Notes under the pieces: generated by a model
Seen by the model: the letters and a program-made list of their open reading frames with translations, nothing else
Database searches by the model: none
Told to the model about the DNA's origin: nothing
From: Ignavibacteria bacterium
GTDB taxonomy: Bacteria; Bacteroidota; Ignavibacteria; Tepidaquicellales; OLB5
Assembly: GCA_027492415.1 (NCBI GenBank)
Contig: JAPUEV010000197.1
Location: forward strand, 1-19,925
Direction of reading: 5' to 3'
Length of the DNA stretch: 19,925 nucleotides
Shown here: piece after piece, positions 8,063 to 14,538 of the stretch
Position numbering within the stretch: the first letter of the stretch is position 1
Layout of the letters: each line of letters opens with the position of its first letter
Program-made: the position numbers and the translations under genes

Positions 8063-8155
8063 GTTATTAAATATTTTTTTTAAAACCCAATTTTGGTTTA
8101 TTAAGTATATGTTTTAAAACAGTTAATAAACAAAAATAATTCCCGTTTTATAAAA

Positions 8156-9901
8156 CTATTTATCAAGCCAGGTAAATCTCATATTCACCCTGTGCATAGG
8201 GTCCAAAGCAAATCCCCTCACATAATTCTGCACAAGCCTCCAGTCCTCATCATAATAAATGAAAAGACAAACTGCGTCATTTACAGCGATCTGCTCTGCC
8301 TCTTCATAAAGCCTGTTTCTCTCTTTTACGTCAGTAGTTGCTATTGCCTTTTCAAAAAGCTCATCATATTTCGGGTTCTTATACCTGAAGCTGTTTATCG
8401 GACTAACATCTTTCGGGTTTGAAGGCACATTCTTGCCGTAAAACAGGTTTAGGAATGTTTCCGGGTCCGGGTAATCTGCGTTCCAACCCAGTCTGTAAAA
8501 GTCACTTCTTCCTGCGTCAATGTTATCAAGGTGCTGTGCAAACTGCAGCAATTGCAGCTTACAGGTAACACCAATTTCCCTTAGCATATCCTGAATTGCT
8601 TCTGCTATCTGCGTATTCCTTCCGCCGCCTTCGTTGATATTAAGTGTTACCTCGGGGAAGCCTTTGCCGCCCGGGTAACCTGCATCGCTCATCAGCTGTT
8701 TTGCTTTAGCGAGATCGAATGTATATCCTTTGATTTTCTTTGCATCATAATTCGGCATTACAGGCGGAACCATACCGTAAATTGCGGGATCAGTTGCTGA
8801 GCCCTGAAGTACATATTTTAATATCTTATCTCTATCAATTGCATAATTGAAAGCCTGCCTTACCTTTACATCTCCAAAAGCTTTGCTTGGCACTAAAAAT
8901 CCGTAGTACTGTGTTGAAAGCGAGGTTTTTCTCTGTACTATGAATTTAGAGTATTCAGGAGTTAATGTCTTATCATCATTAACAATTGTTTTAAAAAGCT
9001 CATTCGGTATCCTGTATGATTCGTCAATTGTTCCGTTCTTAAACTCAAGCAATTGCTGTGAAAGATCTTTAATGAACCTGAATTTCACTCCTTCAAGATA
9101 CGGTATCTGGTTGCCGAATGTATCCTTATCCCAGTATTTCGGATTCCTTTTCATAACTATTTCAAGATCAGGAGTCCAGCTCTGGAATACAAAAGGACCT
9201 GTACCAACCGGGTTCTGGAAGAAATCTTTGCCGTATTTATCAACAGCTTCTTTTGGAACAACGTAAGCGAAACCAAGACACATATAGTAAATAAAAGGTG
9301 CGAAGGGTTTAGTAAGCTTTATCTGGAACGTTGTATCATCAATAACTTTATACCCGCTTACCTGTGAAAGCTTTGGCGCGCGGTTTTCTGAGGTGGCTTT
9401 TGTTATCTCTTCGTTATATTCTTTTGCGCCTTCAACATAATTCCTGTAGAAATCAAATCCAAGGCTGCCTGTCCTGGGGTCAAGTACACGGTTTAATGAA
9501 TACCTTACATCTTCAGCAACAAATTTCCTGCCGGTTCCCCCGGGGAAGCATGCATTATCATGGAAATAAACATCGTTCCTTAAATGGAAAGTATAAGTCA
9601 TAGCATCAGGAGATATCTCCCATGTTTTGGCAAGCATTGGAACTAACTGCAGGTTTGTATCAAGATCTATTAAGAGGTCGTATATCTGGTGAGAAACGTG
9701 GTGAGAAACAACATCGTTTATTCCAACAGGATCAAGGCTTCTGATATTTTCTGTTTCATTTGCAACAAACACTCCGCCGCCTTTAATTCCGCCTTTTAAT
9801 TCAACCATATTATCGCCGCCGGATTTTTTACCGCAGCCTGAAAGTAGCAGGGCAAATAATATAAATAAAACTGAGCTTTTTAGGGTTGAATGTAATTTCA
9901 T
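8156..9901 (-). CDS. Family-5 solute-binding lipoprotein (peptide/oligopeptide type)
   Basis: The 581-residue protein begins with a lipoprotein signal ending LLSGC (Cys23). It then shows the SBP_bac_5 pattern: SLDPVGINDVVSHHVSHQIYDLL, LVPMLAKTWEISPDAMTYTFHLRNDVYFHD, FVAEDVRYSLNRVLDP, NPVGTGPFVFQSW, VRQAFNYAIDRDKIL, and a C-terminal RLGWNADYPDPETFLNLFYG. This family captures peptides in the periplasm and hands them to DppB/DppC-type permeases; a few members bind nickel, heme or sugars. It is somewhat longer than E. coli OppA. It is the first gene of the cluster with the NlpC/P60 lipoprotein and the DppB-type permease, 115 bases or more upstream of them. No clear Shine-Dalgarno precedes ATG 9901. 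The exact ligand cannot be read. Confidence 0.92.
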   Translation of the reverse strand: MKLHSTLKSSVLFILFALLLSGCGKKSGGDNMVELKGGIKGGGVFVANETENIRSLDPVGINDVVSHHVSHQIYDLLIDLDTNLQLVPMLAKTWEISPDAMTYTFHLRNDVYFHDNACFPGGTGRKFVAEDVRYSLNRVLDPRTGSLGFDFYRNYVEGAKEYNEEITKATSENRAPKLSQVSGYKVIDDTTFQIKLTKPFAPFIYYMCLGFAYVVPKEAVDKYGKDFFQNPVGTGPFVFQSWTPDLEIVMKRNPKYWDKDTFGNQIPYLEGVKFRFIKDLSQQLLEFKNGTIDESYRIPNELFKTIVNDDKTLTPEYSKFIVQRKTSLSTQYYGFLVPSKAFGDVKVRQAFNYAIDRDKILKYVLQGSATDPAIYGMVPPVMPNYDAKKIKGYTFDLAKAKQLMSDAGYPGGKGFPEVTLNINEGGGRNTQIAEAIQDMLREIGVTCKLQLLQFAQHLDNIDAGRSDFYRLGWNADYPDPETFLNLFYGKNVPSNPKDVSPINSFRYKNPKYDELFEKAIATTDVKERNRLYEEAEQIAVNDAVCLFIYYDEDWRLVQNYVRGFALDPMHRVNMRFTWLDK

Positions 9902-9935
9902 ATTTCTAATATTAAATTTGGGAGGAATTACAATT

Positions 9936-9964
9936 AAAAAAACGCCGGCAGTTTATTCCGGCGT
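9936..9964 (-). terminator. Intrinsic terminator after rpoD
   Basis: The stem ACGCCGG (9942-9948) / CCGGCGT (9958-9964) has a 9-base loop and, on the minus strand, is followed by a run of seven U. It sits 15 bases after the rpoD stop and upstream of the solute-binding protein start, so the transport cluster should have its own promoter. I found no consensus match for one in this short gap. Confidence 0.88.
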
Positions 9965-9979
9965 CTGTAAATTCTTATT

Positions 9980-10846
9980 TTAACCTAAATAGGTTTTTAA
10001 TTGTTTGCTTTTGGAAGCATGTTTAAGCCTTCTGATGGCTTTTTCCTTTATCTGTCTTACGCGTTCACGTGTAAGTTTGAATTTTTCACCAATTTCTTCA
10101 AGGGTTAATGGATTTTCCTGGTCTAAACCATAATATAACTTAAGTACATCGCGCTCTCTGGGGCTTAATGTATTTAAAGCTCTCTGTATCTCAATTTTAA
10201 GTGATTCATTTATCAGCTTGTGATCCGGTAATGGCTGGTTCTGGTTCGGCATAATATCCACCAAACGGCTGTCTTCACCGTGAACAAAAGGAGCATCTAT
10301 AGAAAGATGCCTTCCTGATATTTTCAGTGTATCCGATACTTCGTATAAGGACATATCAAGCTGTTCAGCAAGCTCATCTGCGCTTGGCTCTCTTTCAAAT
10401 GCCTGCTCAAGTGTGCTGTATGCTTTACCTATCTTGTTAAGTGCGCCTACCCTGTTCAATGGCAGCCTTACAATACGAGACTGCTCAGCTAATGCCTGCA
10501 GTATTGATTGTCTTATCCACCATACAGCGTAAGATATGAATTTAAAACCCCTGGTCTCATCAAATCTTTTTGCAGCTTTTATGAGTCCAAGATTGCCTTC
10601 GTTAATAAGATCACCAAGTGAAAGACCCTGGTTCTGGTACTGCTTGGCAACGCTCACTACAAATCTTAAGTTAGCCTTGGTAAGTTTTTCCAGAGCTTTC
10701 TGTTTTTCTTTATCGTCGCCGTATTTAATCTTTTTCGCAAGGTCGATCTCTTCTTCTACATCAAGAAGCTCTACTTTCCCGATCTCCTGGAGGTACTTAT
10801 CAATAGACTGGGATTCCCTATTTGTAAATTGTTTACCAATTTTCAT
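9980..10846 (-). CDS. rpoD: Primary RNA polymerase sigma factor (RpoD/SigA), short form
   Basis: The 288-residue protein lacks region 1.1 and starts almost at once with region 1.2 (SIDKYLQEIGKVELLDVEEE). Region 2 follows (ANLRFVVSVAKQYQNQGLSLGDLINEGNLGLIKAAKRFD, then FISYAVWWIRQSI, which melts and reads the -10 region). Then come region 3 (EPSADELAEQLDMSLYEV) and region 4 with the helix-turn-helix LTLEEIGEKFKLTRERVRQIKEKAIRRLK. This compact architecture is that of the housekeeping sigma factor of Bacteroidetes and relatives, which recognises TTG / TAnnTTTG promoters. Two such promoters are present in this window. It lies 76 bases behind rplW, where rplB would be expected, and ends at its own terminator. 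No Shine-Dalgarno precedes ATG 10846. Co-transcription with the ribosomal genes is possible, since no terminator separates them. Confidence 0.93.
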   Translation of the reverse strand: MKIGKQFTNRESQSIDKYLQEIGKVELLDVEEEIDLAKKIKYGDDKEKQKALEKLTKANLRFVVSVAKQYQNQGLSLGDLINEGNLGLIKAAKRFDETRGFKFISYAVWWIRQSILQALAEQSRIVRLPLNRVGALNKIGKAYSTLEQAFEREPSADELAEQLDMSLYEVSDTLKISGRHLSIDAPFVHGEDSRLVDIMPNQNQPLPDHKLINESLKIEIQRALNTLSPRERDVLKLYYGLDQENPLTLEEIGEKFKLTRERVRQIKEKAIRRLKHASKSKQLKTYLG

Positions 10847-10922
10847 AGGCGGTTGTTAAGAATGGTTAAATTATAAAAAAGTTTTGGGATAATAACTGAG
10901 CCTGAATATAGCTTAGGTTAGT

Positions 10923-11222
10923 TTAAGCTGTGGTTTCGAAAAGATCTATCTTGCTGTCTTTAGCAAGTGTAACAATAGCTCTTTTCCTGTTAGGCCTGAA
11001 TCCCTCGTATCTGCCCCTGCGTGTGAACTGAGACTTGCGTTTGCCTTTTGATGTAATGGTCCTTATGCTTTCAACTTTTACATTGAACTTGCTCTGAACG
11101 GCATTTTTAATATCAACTTTTGTTGCATTAATATCAACTTCAAAAGCATACTGGTTCTTCTGCTCCTGAAGCAAGGTCATTTTTTCGGTGATAACCGGTT
11201 TTACTAAAATACTTCTTATCAT
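10923..11222 (-). CDS. rplW: Ribosomal protein L23
   Basis: The 99-residue product starts MIRSILVKPVITEKMTLLQEQ and contains YAFEVDINATKVDIKNAVQSKFNVKVESI, the usual L23 core. GKRKSQFTRRGRYEGFRPNRKRAIVTL, the basic loop region, follows. L23 sits at the peptide exit tunnel of the 50S subunit and docks trigger factor and SRP. It follows rplD by 37 bases. In the ordinary S10 operon the next gene is rplB; here the ribosomal series ends and rpoD follows. Length and sequence are normal. Confidence 0.95.
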   Translation of the reverse strand: MIRSILVKPVITEKMTLLQEQKNQYAFEVDINATKVDIKNAVQSKFNVKVESIRTITSKGKRKSQFTRRGRYEGFRPNRKRAIVTLAKDSKIDLFETTA

Positions 11223-11259
11223 GGTCTTATATTATAATCTCTGTTAATAAAATATTTAA

Positions 11260-11886
11260 TTAAGAAAAGGGTTTACAAAGCTCATCAACAGCGCTTTTCT
11301 GAATTAATATCAACTGGTTATTTACAAGGTCATATGTAGCCGCACTGGATGCATTTACAACGTTCACCTTTGCAATGTTTCTGCCTGATTTATATATGTT
11401 ATCATTATTTTTAACGGTAAGCATTAAAACCTTTTTTCCGTCAAGCTTCAGGCTTTTTAACATAGAACTGAAATCTTTGGTTTTTGGTTTCTCGAAGTTG
11501 ATATCTTCAACAACCATTATCTCACCGTTCTTGGCTTTAAGGCTTAAAGCGCTCTTTCTTGCAAGCTGTGCTGATTTTTTGGTCATAGCAAGCTTGTAAG
11601 TATGAGGCCTTGGTCCGTGTACAGTACCGCCGCCAACCCAAATAGGTGACCTGGTTGTACCGGCTCTTGCAGTACCTCTGCCTTTTTGCTTCCACGGTTT
11701 TTTACCGCCGCCGCGAACTTCACTTCTCTCTTTGGCTTTGTGTGTACCCTGTCTCTGGTTAGAAAGAAAGGTCCTTACTGCCTGGTAGATCAGGTGATGG
11801 TTCGGTTCTATTTCAAAAACACTTGAAGGAAGATCTATCTTTTCCTTTGATTCTGTACCGTCAATTTTATATACGCTTAATTGCAT
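11260..11886 (-). CDS. rplD: Ribosomal protein L4
   Basis: The 208-residue protein shows the L4 landmarks. NHHLIYQAVRTFLSNQRQGTHKAKERSEVRGGGKKPWKQKG is the N-terminal part and the start of the tunnel loop. RGTARAGTTRSPIWVGGGTVHGPRPHTY is the extended loop that lines the exit tunnel and is touched by macrolides. A Rossmann-like C-terminal part follows (MLTVKNNDNIYKSGRNIAKVNVVNA). It is a 50S assembly protein; in some bacteria L4 also represses its own S10 operon. The start is 2 bases after the rplC stop, so the two are translationally linked. Nothing unusual. Confidence 0.96.
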   Translation of the reverse strand: MQLSVYKIDGTESKEKIDLPSSVFEIEPNHHLIYQAVRTFLSNQRQGTHKAKERSEVRGGGKKPWKQKGRGTARAGTTRSPIWVGGGTVHGPRPHTYKLAMTKKSAQLARKSALSLKAKNGEIMVVEDINFEKPKTKDFSSMLKSLKLDGKKVLMLTVKNNDNIYKSGRNIAKVNVVNASSAATYDLVNNQLILIQKSAVDELCKPFS

Positions 11887-11888
11887 CT

Positions 11889-12515
11889 TTATTTCACCTT
11901 ATAGATTTCAACAATACCTGAAATTGCTCCCGGTACTGCACCCTTTATTAACAATAAATTTGATTCCGGAATAACTTTAACTATCTTTAAGTTTCTCACG
12001 CTTATCTGGTCTCCGCCTGTACGCCCGGCCATTCTCTGGCCTTTAAATACCCTTGAAGGATATGATGACGCACCGATAGAACCAGGTGCCCTTAACCTGT
12101 CACTCTGTCCGTGTGTAACTGAACCGCCGCCGAATCCGTGTCTTTTTACAACACCCTGGAAGCCTTTACCTTTGCTTTTTGAAGTTACCTTTACAGTATC
12201 ACCTTCTTTAAAAACATCAGCTTTTAATACATCGCCAATTTTCATATCAGCAGCGTTTTCAAAATCTCTAACTTCTTTTAAGTACCTTAATATAGGAAGG
12301 TTTTTCTTTTGGAAGTTTTTAACTGTTGGTCTGGCAAGACGTTTTTCTTTTCTTTCTTCAAAACCAAGCTGGATAGCTTCGTATCCGTCACTATCTTTGG
12401 TTTTAACAGCAGTAACGTAACAGGGGCCAGCCTCTATCAAAGTGCATGGTACACTGCTTCCGTCTTCAGTAAATACCGAAGTCATGCCAAGTTTTTTTCC
12501 TATTAAGCCTTTCAT
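11889..12515 (-). CDS. rplC: Ribosomal protein L3
   Basis: The 208-residue protein begins MKGLIGKKLGMTSVFTEDG and carries the family core SKGKGFQGVVKRHGFGGG, THGQSDRLRAPGSIGASSYPSR and VFKGQRMAGR. NLLLIKGAVPG is near the end. L3 is an early 50S assembly protein whose central extension reaches the peptidyl-transferase centre. In E. coli a glutamine in the corresponding GSIGQNQTPGK stretch is methylated by PrmB. Here the stretch reads GSIGASSYPSR and has no glutamine (from memory of the E. coli sequence). AAGGAT lies about 13 bases before the ATG. It follows rpsJ by 21 bases. Confidence 0.96.
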   Translation of the reverse strand: MKGLIGKKLGMTSVFTEDGSSVPCTLIEAGPCYVTAVKTKDSDGYEAIQLGFEERKEKRLARPTVKNFQKKNLPILRYLKEVRDFENAADMKIGDVLKADVFKEGDTVKVTSKSKGKGFQGVVKRHGFGGGSVTHGQSDRLRAPGSIGASSYPSRVFKGQRMAGRTGGDQISVRNLKIVKVIPESNLLLIKGAVPGAISGIVEIYKVK

Positions 12516-12536
12516 TGGTTTCTATGTATCCTTTGC

Positions 12537-12845
12537 TTATGTTTTTATTTCAATATAAACGCCGCCCGGTGGGTCCAGTTTGGTAAGCGCATCAACTGTT
12601 TTTTTATTGGAATTCAGAATATCGATCACTCTTTTGTGTGATCTTATTTCGAACTGTTCTCTGGATTTCTTATCAACATGCGGTGATCTTAAAACAGTGT
12701 AAACTGCCTTCCGGGTAGGAAGCGGTATCGGACCCGATACCACTCCGCCGGTTGATTTAATTGTCTTAATGATCCTGTCAGTCCACTTATCAATAAGCCT
12801 GTGGTCGTATGACTTTAATTTGATCCTTATTTTCTGTGTTGCCAA
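12537..12845 (-). CDS. rpsJ: Ribosomal protein S10
   Basis: The 102-residue product reads KIRIKLKSYDHRLIDKWTDRII, GPIPLPTRKAVYTVLRSPHVDKKSREQFE and HKRVIDILNSNKKTVDALTKLDPPGGVYIEIK. It is a full-length S10 (NusE), a head protein of the 30S subunit that also links ribosomes to NusB/NusG in transcription antitermination. The start codon is TTG (12845-12843), required because the family begins just before the KIRIKL strand and no ATG lies in front. Codon 6 is ATA. It begins the S10 operon segment but is joined to tuf with a 36-base gap. Confidence 0.95.
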   Translation of the reverse strand: MATQKIRIKLKSYDHRLIDKWTDRIIKTIKSTGGVVSGPIPLPTRKAVYTVLRSPHVDKKSREQFEIRSHKRVIDILNSNKKTVDALTKLDPPGGVYIEIKT

Positions 12846-12881
12846 GTTATTCTATACCTGCCTTAATTATGACCTTAGTTA

Positions 12882-14117
12882 TTATTCAATAATTTTAGTT
12901 ACAACACCTGCGCCTACTGTTCTTCCGCCTTCACGGATAGCGAACCTTAAGCCTTCTTCCATCGCGATCGGGGTAATAAGCTCAACTTTTAAGTTGTCAA
13001 CGTTATCACCGGGCATAACCATCTGTACGCCTTCAGGCAAGTTCATAACACCTGTTACGTCAGTTGTTCTGAAATAGAACTGAGGTCTGTAGTTACCGAA
13101 GAACGGTGTATGACGGCCGCCTTCTTCCTTTGAAAGAACGTATACCTGGCAGTTGAATACTTTATGCGGGGTAATTGAACCGGGCTTTGCAATAACCATA
13201 CCTCTTTCAATATCCTTCTTTTCAACGCCTCTTAATAACATACCTAAGTTATCGCCGGCTAAACCTTCTTCAAGCTCCTTCTGGAACATTTCGATACCGG
13301 TAACAACTGTTTTCTTGTGCTGACCTAAGCCGATAAGCTCAACTTCATCGCCCATCTTGCATTTTCCTCTTTCAACTCTGCCTGTAGCAACTGTACCGCG
13401 GCCTGTGATCGAGAACACGTCTTCAACTGACATTAAGAATGGTTTATCAATTTCTCTTGCCGGTTCAGGAACGTATGTATCAACTGCATCCATAAGATCG
13501 TAGATACATTTTAATGCAGGATCGTCAGCGGTTGAACCTTCAACAACAGCAGCTTCCATCGCTTTTAATGCGCTTCCGCGGATAATAGGAATTTCATCTC
13601 CGGGGAATTCATAGCTGTTAAGAATATCTCTTAACTCTGATTCAACTACTTCAAGGAGAAGCTCAGCATCATCAGCTGATTTTTCCTGTTCATAGATCAT
13701 ATCAACTTTATTCAGGAATACAACTATCCTTGGAACGCCAACCTGTCTGGCTAAAAGAATGTGCTCTTTTGTCTGAGGCATAGCACCGTCATTGGCAGCA
13801 ACTACAAGAATAGCGCCGTCCATCTGCGCAGCGCCTGTGATCATGTTCTTAACATAATCTGCGTGGCCCGGACAGTCAACGTGAGCATAATGTCTTTTTT
13901 CTGTTTCATACTCAACGTGAGCTGTTGCAATCGTAATACCCCTGGCTTTTTCTTCGGGTGCGTTATCGATTGAATCAAATGCTCTGACTTTAGCTTTACC
14001 TTTTTTTGCGAGCGCCATTGTGATAGCAGCGGTAAGTGTTGTCTTACCATGATCAACGTGACCGATTGTTCCAATGTTCACGTGAGGCTTACTTCTATCG
14101 AATTTTTCTTTAGCCAT
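12882..14117 (-). CDS. tuf: Elongation factor Tu
   Basis: The 411-residue protein has all GTPase motifs: GHVDHGKT (19-26), the switch I part EEKARGITI, DCPGHADY, NKVDM, and the GSALKA region. Domains 2 and 3 follow (DVFSITGRGTVATGRVERG and EGGRHTPFFGNYRPQFYFRTTDVTG). EF-Tu carries aminoacyl-tRNA to the ribosomal A site. It is longer than the usual 394-400 residues because of two extra stretches in the G domain. One lies after NKVDM (IYEQEKSADDAELL) and one after GSALKAMEA (AVVEGSTADDPALKC), about 8 residues each compared with E. coli. AGGAGA at 14134-14129 precedes ATG 14117 by 11 bases. It is placed in the str operon after fusA, with a tRNA gene in the intervening gap. Only one copy is visible here. 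Confidence 0.97.
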   Translation of the reverse strand: MAKEKFDRSKPHVNIGTIGHVDHGKTTLTAAITMALAKKGKAKVRAFDSIDNAPEEKARGITIATAHVEYETEKRHYAHVDCPGHADYVKNMITGAAQMDGAILVVAANDGAMPQTKEHILLARQVGVPRIVVFLNKVDMIYEQEKSADDAELLLEVVESELRDILNSYEFPGDEIPIIRGSALKAMEAAVVEGSTADDPALKCIYDLMDAVDTYVPEPAREIDKPFLMSVEDVFSITGRGTVATGRVERGKCKMGDEVELIGLGQHKKTVVTGIEMFQKELEEGLAGDNLGMLLRGVEKKDIERGMVIAKPGSITPHKVFNCQVYVLSKEEGGRHTPFFGNYRPQFYFRTTDVTGVMNLPEGVQMVMPGDNVDNLKVELITPIAMEEGLRFAIREGGRTVGAGVVTKIIE

Positions 14118-14210
14118 TTTTGATTGTATCTCCTAAAATGATTTATATTATTTTGTTTTGATTTACTTGTGTAGTATCAAAGCATTTTACTGCTTCAAAC
14201 TTTTTTAAAG

Positions 14211-14269
14211 TGGGCCGGGGAGGAGCCTGAATCTCTCCGCCTTCCCGCTAAAAGCGGGACGCTCTAACC
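14211..14269 (-). pseudogene. Degenerate tRNA-like segment (Lys-UUU-like anticodon arm)
   Basis: On the minus strand this segment keeps a D-arm 3' half (GGTTAGAGCG) and a perfect anticodon stem TCCCG/CGGGA around loop CTTTTAG (anticodon UUU). A poor T-arm follows, and a 3' acceptor strand CCGGCCCA. The 5' acceptor strand and the 5' D-stem are absent: the bases where they should be read CAAAGATAATTGGC. The T-arm lacks the GTTCRA loop and has an A-G mismatch at its base. It shares the ends GTGGGCC and CGCTCTAACC (plus strand) with the intact tRNA-Ile about 80 bases away, so it looks like a decayed tandem relative. A role as a structured leader of tuf cannot be excluded. Confidence 0.6.
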
Positions 14270-14293
14270 TGCCAATTATCTTTGAAAATTAAG

Positions 14294-14367
14294 TGGGCCA
14301 GGGAGGAATCGAACCTCCCACCTCGTGCTTATAAGGCACGCGCTCTAACCGACTGAGCTACTGGCCC
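14294..14367 (-). tRNA. tRNA-Ile with anticodon UAU
   Basis: The minus strand folds into a complete 74-nt cloverleaf. The acceptor is GGGCCAG/CTGGCCC, the D-arm is GCTC-AGTCGGTTA-GAGC, and the anticodon stem CGTGC/GCACG surrounds loop CTTATAA. A 5-base variable loop AGGTG and T-arm GGAGG-TTCGATT-CCTCC follow, with discriminator A73. CCA is not encoded. The loop places TAT at positions 34-36, which reads AUA isoleucine codons directly. Most bacteria read AUA with a CAU-anticodon tRNA carrying lysidine made by TilS; UAU-type tRNA-Ile is uncommon in bacteria. Position 48 is G opposite G15, where Y48 is usual. It lies between fusA and tuf and is probably transcribed with the str operon. Confidence 0.93.
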
Positions 14368-14385
14368 AGTAGTTCATTCGGAAAC

Positions 14386-14415
14386 ATCTGTTTTAATACT
14401 TTTCTTAAAACAGAT
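14386..14415 (-). other. Perfect 11-base-pair hairpin between fusA and tRNA-Ile
   Basis: ATCTGTTTTAA (14386-14396) and TTAAAACAGAT (14405-14415) are exact inverted repeats around an 8-base loop, 18 bases before the tRNA 5' end. On the transcribed minus strand it is not followed by a U run, so it is not a standard terminator. An RNA-processing site that separates fusA mRNA from the tRNA is a reasonable guess. Confidence 0.55.
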
Positions 14416-14538
14416 ATTTTATAAAGCGGCTTTTATGTGCCTGATCATGTGACGAGTAATCTTCTAAAAAGATTGACCCTAAAATTTTAAAGAACGAAAA
14501 ACTTAATATTATTCAGTGAAACTCAGCCTAAAAAGCTG

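Larger units (their letters stand above)
14118..14538. other. Gap between fusA and tuf holding a tRNA, a tRNA relic and a hairpin
   Basis: This 421-base stretch has no credible protein gene. Reading on the minus strand it holds an 11-base-pair hairpin, tRNA-Ile, a degenerate tRNA-like segment, and about 75 bases of AT-rich leader with the tuf ribosome site. I see no clean terminator and no exact TAnnTTTG promoter. Read-through from fusA with processing at the tRNA, or a weak undetected tuf promoter, are both possible. Confidence 0.7.

Noticed and set aside
8083..8100. AAACC...GGTTT pairing as a terminator between the binding protein and NlpC/P60 genes
   Set aside because: The stem is 5 pairs with an AT-rich loop, and no U run is correctly placed on the transcribed strand.
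12769..13077. A 102-residue plus-strand frame across the rpsJ-tuf junction
   Set aside because: It runs antisense through two certain genes and has no recognisable domain.
14211..14284. Calling the tRNA-like segment a functional tRNA-Lys
   Set aside because: No 5' acceptor strand pairs with CCGGCCC and the T-loop consensus is missing, so a working cloverleaf cannot form.
14211..14367. The two similar tRNA segments as attachment-site repeats of an integrated element
   Set aside because: They are only about 80 bases apart, not identical, and no integrase or cargo lies between or beside them.
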